Origin: Castellaniella sp049673105
Lineage (GTDB): Bacteria > Pseudomonadota > Gammaproteobacteria > Burkholderiales > Burkholderiaceae_B
Reading direction: 5' to 3'
Assembly: GCF_049673105.1 (NCBI RefSeq)
Contig: NZ_JBATXG010000027.1
Span: forward strand, 1-30,898
Length of the DNA stretch: 30,898 bases
The notes below the pieces were generated by a model. It did not search any database, was not told the DNA's origin, and was given only the letters and a program-made list of their open reading frames with translations. This document shows, one piece after another, positions 29,474 to 30,898 of the stretch. Numbering within the stretch: position 1 is the stretch's first letter; the number at the start of each line of letters is the position of its first letter. The translations under genes were made by a program, and so were the position numbers.

Positions 29474-30715
29474 ATGGACGATTTTCACATTCTAGCCTTT
29501 GAAACATCAAGTACTCTGTGCAGCGTCGCTTTGTTGTCGAGCACGGCGGGGCGCACGCGCCTGCGCACGGTCCAGCACGAAGGACGGCAGGAACACGCCG
29601 AACGCATTTTGCCATTGGCGTGGCAATTGCTGAGCGAGGCCGGCCTGCAGCGCGCCGGCCTGTCGGCGGTGGCCTTCGGCCAGGGACCGGGGGGCTTTAC
29701 CGGTCTGCGGGTGTCCTGCGGGGTGGCGCAGGGGCTGGCGGTGGCGCTGGATATTCCGGTCTTGCCAGTGGATTCCTTGCATGCCGTGGCTTTCCATCAG
29801 GCGGGGGATGATCCGTCGGGCATCCATGTCGTCTTGCAGGACGCCCGGATGAACGAGCTCTACGCCGCGGCGTATCAGTGCGTCGATGGCCAATGGGCCG
29901 CTTTGCAGGCTCCTGCCTTGATTGCCCGGACCGACGTGGCCGCCTGGTTGGCCGACGCCGCTGCCGTCTGGGCGATGCAGGCCGGCAGCGGCTGGGCGGC
30001 GCATGGCGATGCGCTGGCGGCGTTCGAGGGTCTGGCAGACGAACTGCGGGCCTTGGGGGCGGTGATCCCGGCGGACGCTGAGCAGCCGGCCCGCGCCCAT
30101 GCGGCGACGGTGGCGCGGCTGGCCGCGCTGGCCTGGCAGCAGGGTCAGGGGCTGGACGCATCGCTGGCGGCGCCGGCCTATGTGCGCGACAAGGTCGCCT
30201 ACACCACGGTGGAACGCGCGCAGGGCCTGGGCGGTAACCCGCAGGCCGATGCCGCGCATTGGTCCGTGCACGATATGGGCATGACGGATCTGGACGAGGT
30301 CGCCGCCATCGAACGGCAGGTCCAGTCCTTCCCCTGGACGCGGCAGAATTTCGCCGATGGACTGGCCGCCGGCTATCGGGGCTGGGTGGTGCGTCGCCTG
30401 GGGGCGATGCTGGGATTCGCCCTGCTCATGGACACGCCGGACATGGCTCACCTGCTGGTCATCGGCGTGCGCCCCGAGGCCCAGCGCCAGGGCGTGGGGG
30501 CTGAACTGCTGCGCTATTGTTCGGCGCATTGCCGTCAGGCCGGCTTGCCGGCCCTGACCCTGGAGGTCCGCCCCAGCAATACCCAGGCGATCGAGTTCTA
30601 TCACCGACATGGCTTTCATCAACTGGGGCTGCGGCGCGGTTATTATCCGTCGTCCCACGGCGTGCGCGAGGATGCCTGGATCATGACCCTGACGTTCCCG
30701 GAGACTGCATCATGA
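29474..30715 (+). CDS. tsaB-rimI: TsaB-RimI fusion: t6A tRNA-modification subunit joined to N-acetyltransferase
   Basis: Single frame of 413 residues. The first part (about 1-255) is TsaB, the non-catalytic partner of TsaD in making threonylcarbamoyl-adenosine at tRNA position 37: ILAFETSSTLCSVALL, EHAERILPL, FGQGPGGFTGLRVSCGVAQGLA, QDARMNELYAAAY. The second part (about 265-413) is a RimI-type GNAT acetyltransferase for ribosomal protein S18: MGMTDLDEVAAIERQVQSFPWTRQNF, VIGVRPEAQRQGVGAELL as the acetyl-CoA loop near residue 331, LEVRPSNTQAIEFYHRHGF, and the end YYPSSHGVREDAWIM. The two genes are neighbours in many bacteria; here they are joined by a short linker (VERAQGLGGNPQADAAHWS). The stop overlaps the next start by four bases. 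The fusion looks real, as the frame stays open with uniform codon use across the join. Confidence 0.93.
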   Translation: MDDFHILAFETSSTLCSVALLSSTAGRTRLRTVQHEGRQEHAERILPLAWQLLSEAGLQRAGLSAVAFGQGPGGFTGLRVSCGVAQGLAVALDIPVLPVDSLHAVAFHQAGDDPSGIHVVLQDARMNELYAAAYQCVDGQWAALQAPALIARTDVAAWLADAAAVWAMQAGSGWAAHGDALAAFEGLADELRALGAVIPADAEQPARAHAATVARLAALAWQQGQGLDASLAAPAYVRDKVAYTTVERAQGLGGNPQADAAHWSVHDMGMTDLDEVAAIERQVQSFPWTRQNFADGLAAGYRGWVVRRLGAMLGFALLMDTPDMAHLLVIGVRPEAQRQGVGAELLRYCSAHCRQAGLPALTLEVRPSNTQAIEFYHRHGFHQLGLRRGYYPSSHGVREDAWIMTLTFPETAS

Positions 30716-30898
30716 AGCCTCGGCTGCATCCCGCGCAGGCGGCCTGGTTGACGGAAATCGGACTCGACCTGCATTGGGTCGAGATCCAACCCATCGCCGC
30801 CGCCCAGCCGACCCAGGATCCGGAAGCGGCGCCAGCGCCCGTCCGCGTTGCGGATGCGCCGCAGGCTCCCGCGCGCCCCGCTGCGGACCGGCCTGTTG
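30712..30898 (+). CDS. Probable uracil-DNA glycosylase, N-terminal fragment (runs off the window)
   Basis: ATG at 30712 overlaps the tsaB-rimI stop by four bases (ATGA), and the frame stays open to the window end (62 codons). It begins MKPRLHPAQAAWLTEIGLDL, then enters an alanine/proline-rich linker. This start is like the N-terminal extension I recall for family 4/5-type uracil-DNA glycosylases of Burkholderiales, which often follow rimI. The catalytic region is outside the window, so the call leans on this similarity and on gene order. Confidence 0.6.
   Translation, partial: MKPRLHPAQAAWLTEIGLDLHWVEIQPIAAAQPTQDPEAAPAPVRVADAPQAPARPAADRPV

Noticed and set aside
1..30898. CRISPR arrays, transposases, integrases, tRNA or rRNA genes, phage or toxin-antitoxin modules
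   Set aside because: Looked for by eye on both strands; no regularly spaced repeats, recognisable transposase or integrase motifs, or structured RNA genes were noticed. Small or divergent elements could be missed without a search tool.

Overview
The window is ordinary-looking, high-GC betaproteobacterial chromosome, most likely from the order Burkholderiales and probably the family Alcaligenaceae. This is inferred from the housekeeping genes (mfd, ispD, ispF, an EnvZ/OmpR pair resembling Bordetella RisS/RisA, a tsaB-rimI fusion followed by a uracil-DNA glycosylase) and from the similarity of the glucokinase-RpiR fusion to proteins I recall from Burkholderia. No rRNA, tRNA, CRISPR array, transposase or integrase was recognised.

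Layout. 1-1470 (-) is the 5' part of a TonB-dependent siderophore receptor with a Fur box upstream. 1757-6081 (-) holds an RpiR/HexR-type regulator whose stop codon overlaps the mfd start. 6218-13024 (+) is a LacI-type regulator (PtxS-like), a perfect PtxS palindrome, and a tight operon of a polar-amino-acid-type ABC transporter (two permeases, binding protein, ATPase) plus KguE-, KguK- and KguD-like enzymes. 13061-13684 (-) is eda. 13857-14591 (+) is ispD. 14717-16534 (+) is edd. 16531-19696 (-) is zwf-glk-pgl, coupled by 4-base overlaps. 19897-25967 (+) is a glucose-type ABC transporter (gtsABCD-like) ending in a glucokinase-RpiR fusion. 25999-26487 (+) is ispF. 26546-29315 (-) is risA/ompR-like, risS/envZ-like and an ahpC-like peroxiredoxin. 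29474-30898 (+) is tsaB-rimI and the start of a uracil-DNA glycosylase gene.

How it fits together. The middle 20 kb is a complete Entner-Doudoroff island with two feeders. Glucose would enter by GtsABCD, be phosphorylated by Glk, oxidised by Zwf and Pgl to 6-phosphogluconate, then split by Edd and Eda. 2-Ketogluconate (inferred substrate) would enter by the second ABC transporter, be phosphorylated by KguK and reduced by KguD to the same 6-phosphogluconate. Two regulatory codes are visible. A PtxS palindrome sits in front of the ketogluconate operon. HexR-like palindromes (about TGTARTWWWAYTACA) sit in front of eda, edd and the zwf/gts divergent promoter.

The most interesting points are: (1) a ketogluconate operon that appears to use an amino-acid-family ABC transporter in place of the usual MFS carrier KguT, with the binding protein having lost the Asp that normally holds an amino group; (2) a glucokinase-RpiR fusion that keeps the glucose-contact residues but has lost the canonical phosphate loop and the effector-site serine, beside intact stand-alone versions of both proteins, which suggests a sensor-regulator; and (3) the sugar genes splitting what I recall as a conserved mfd/ispD/ispF neighbourhood.
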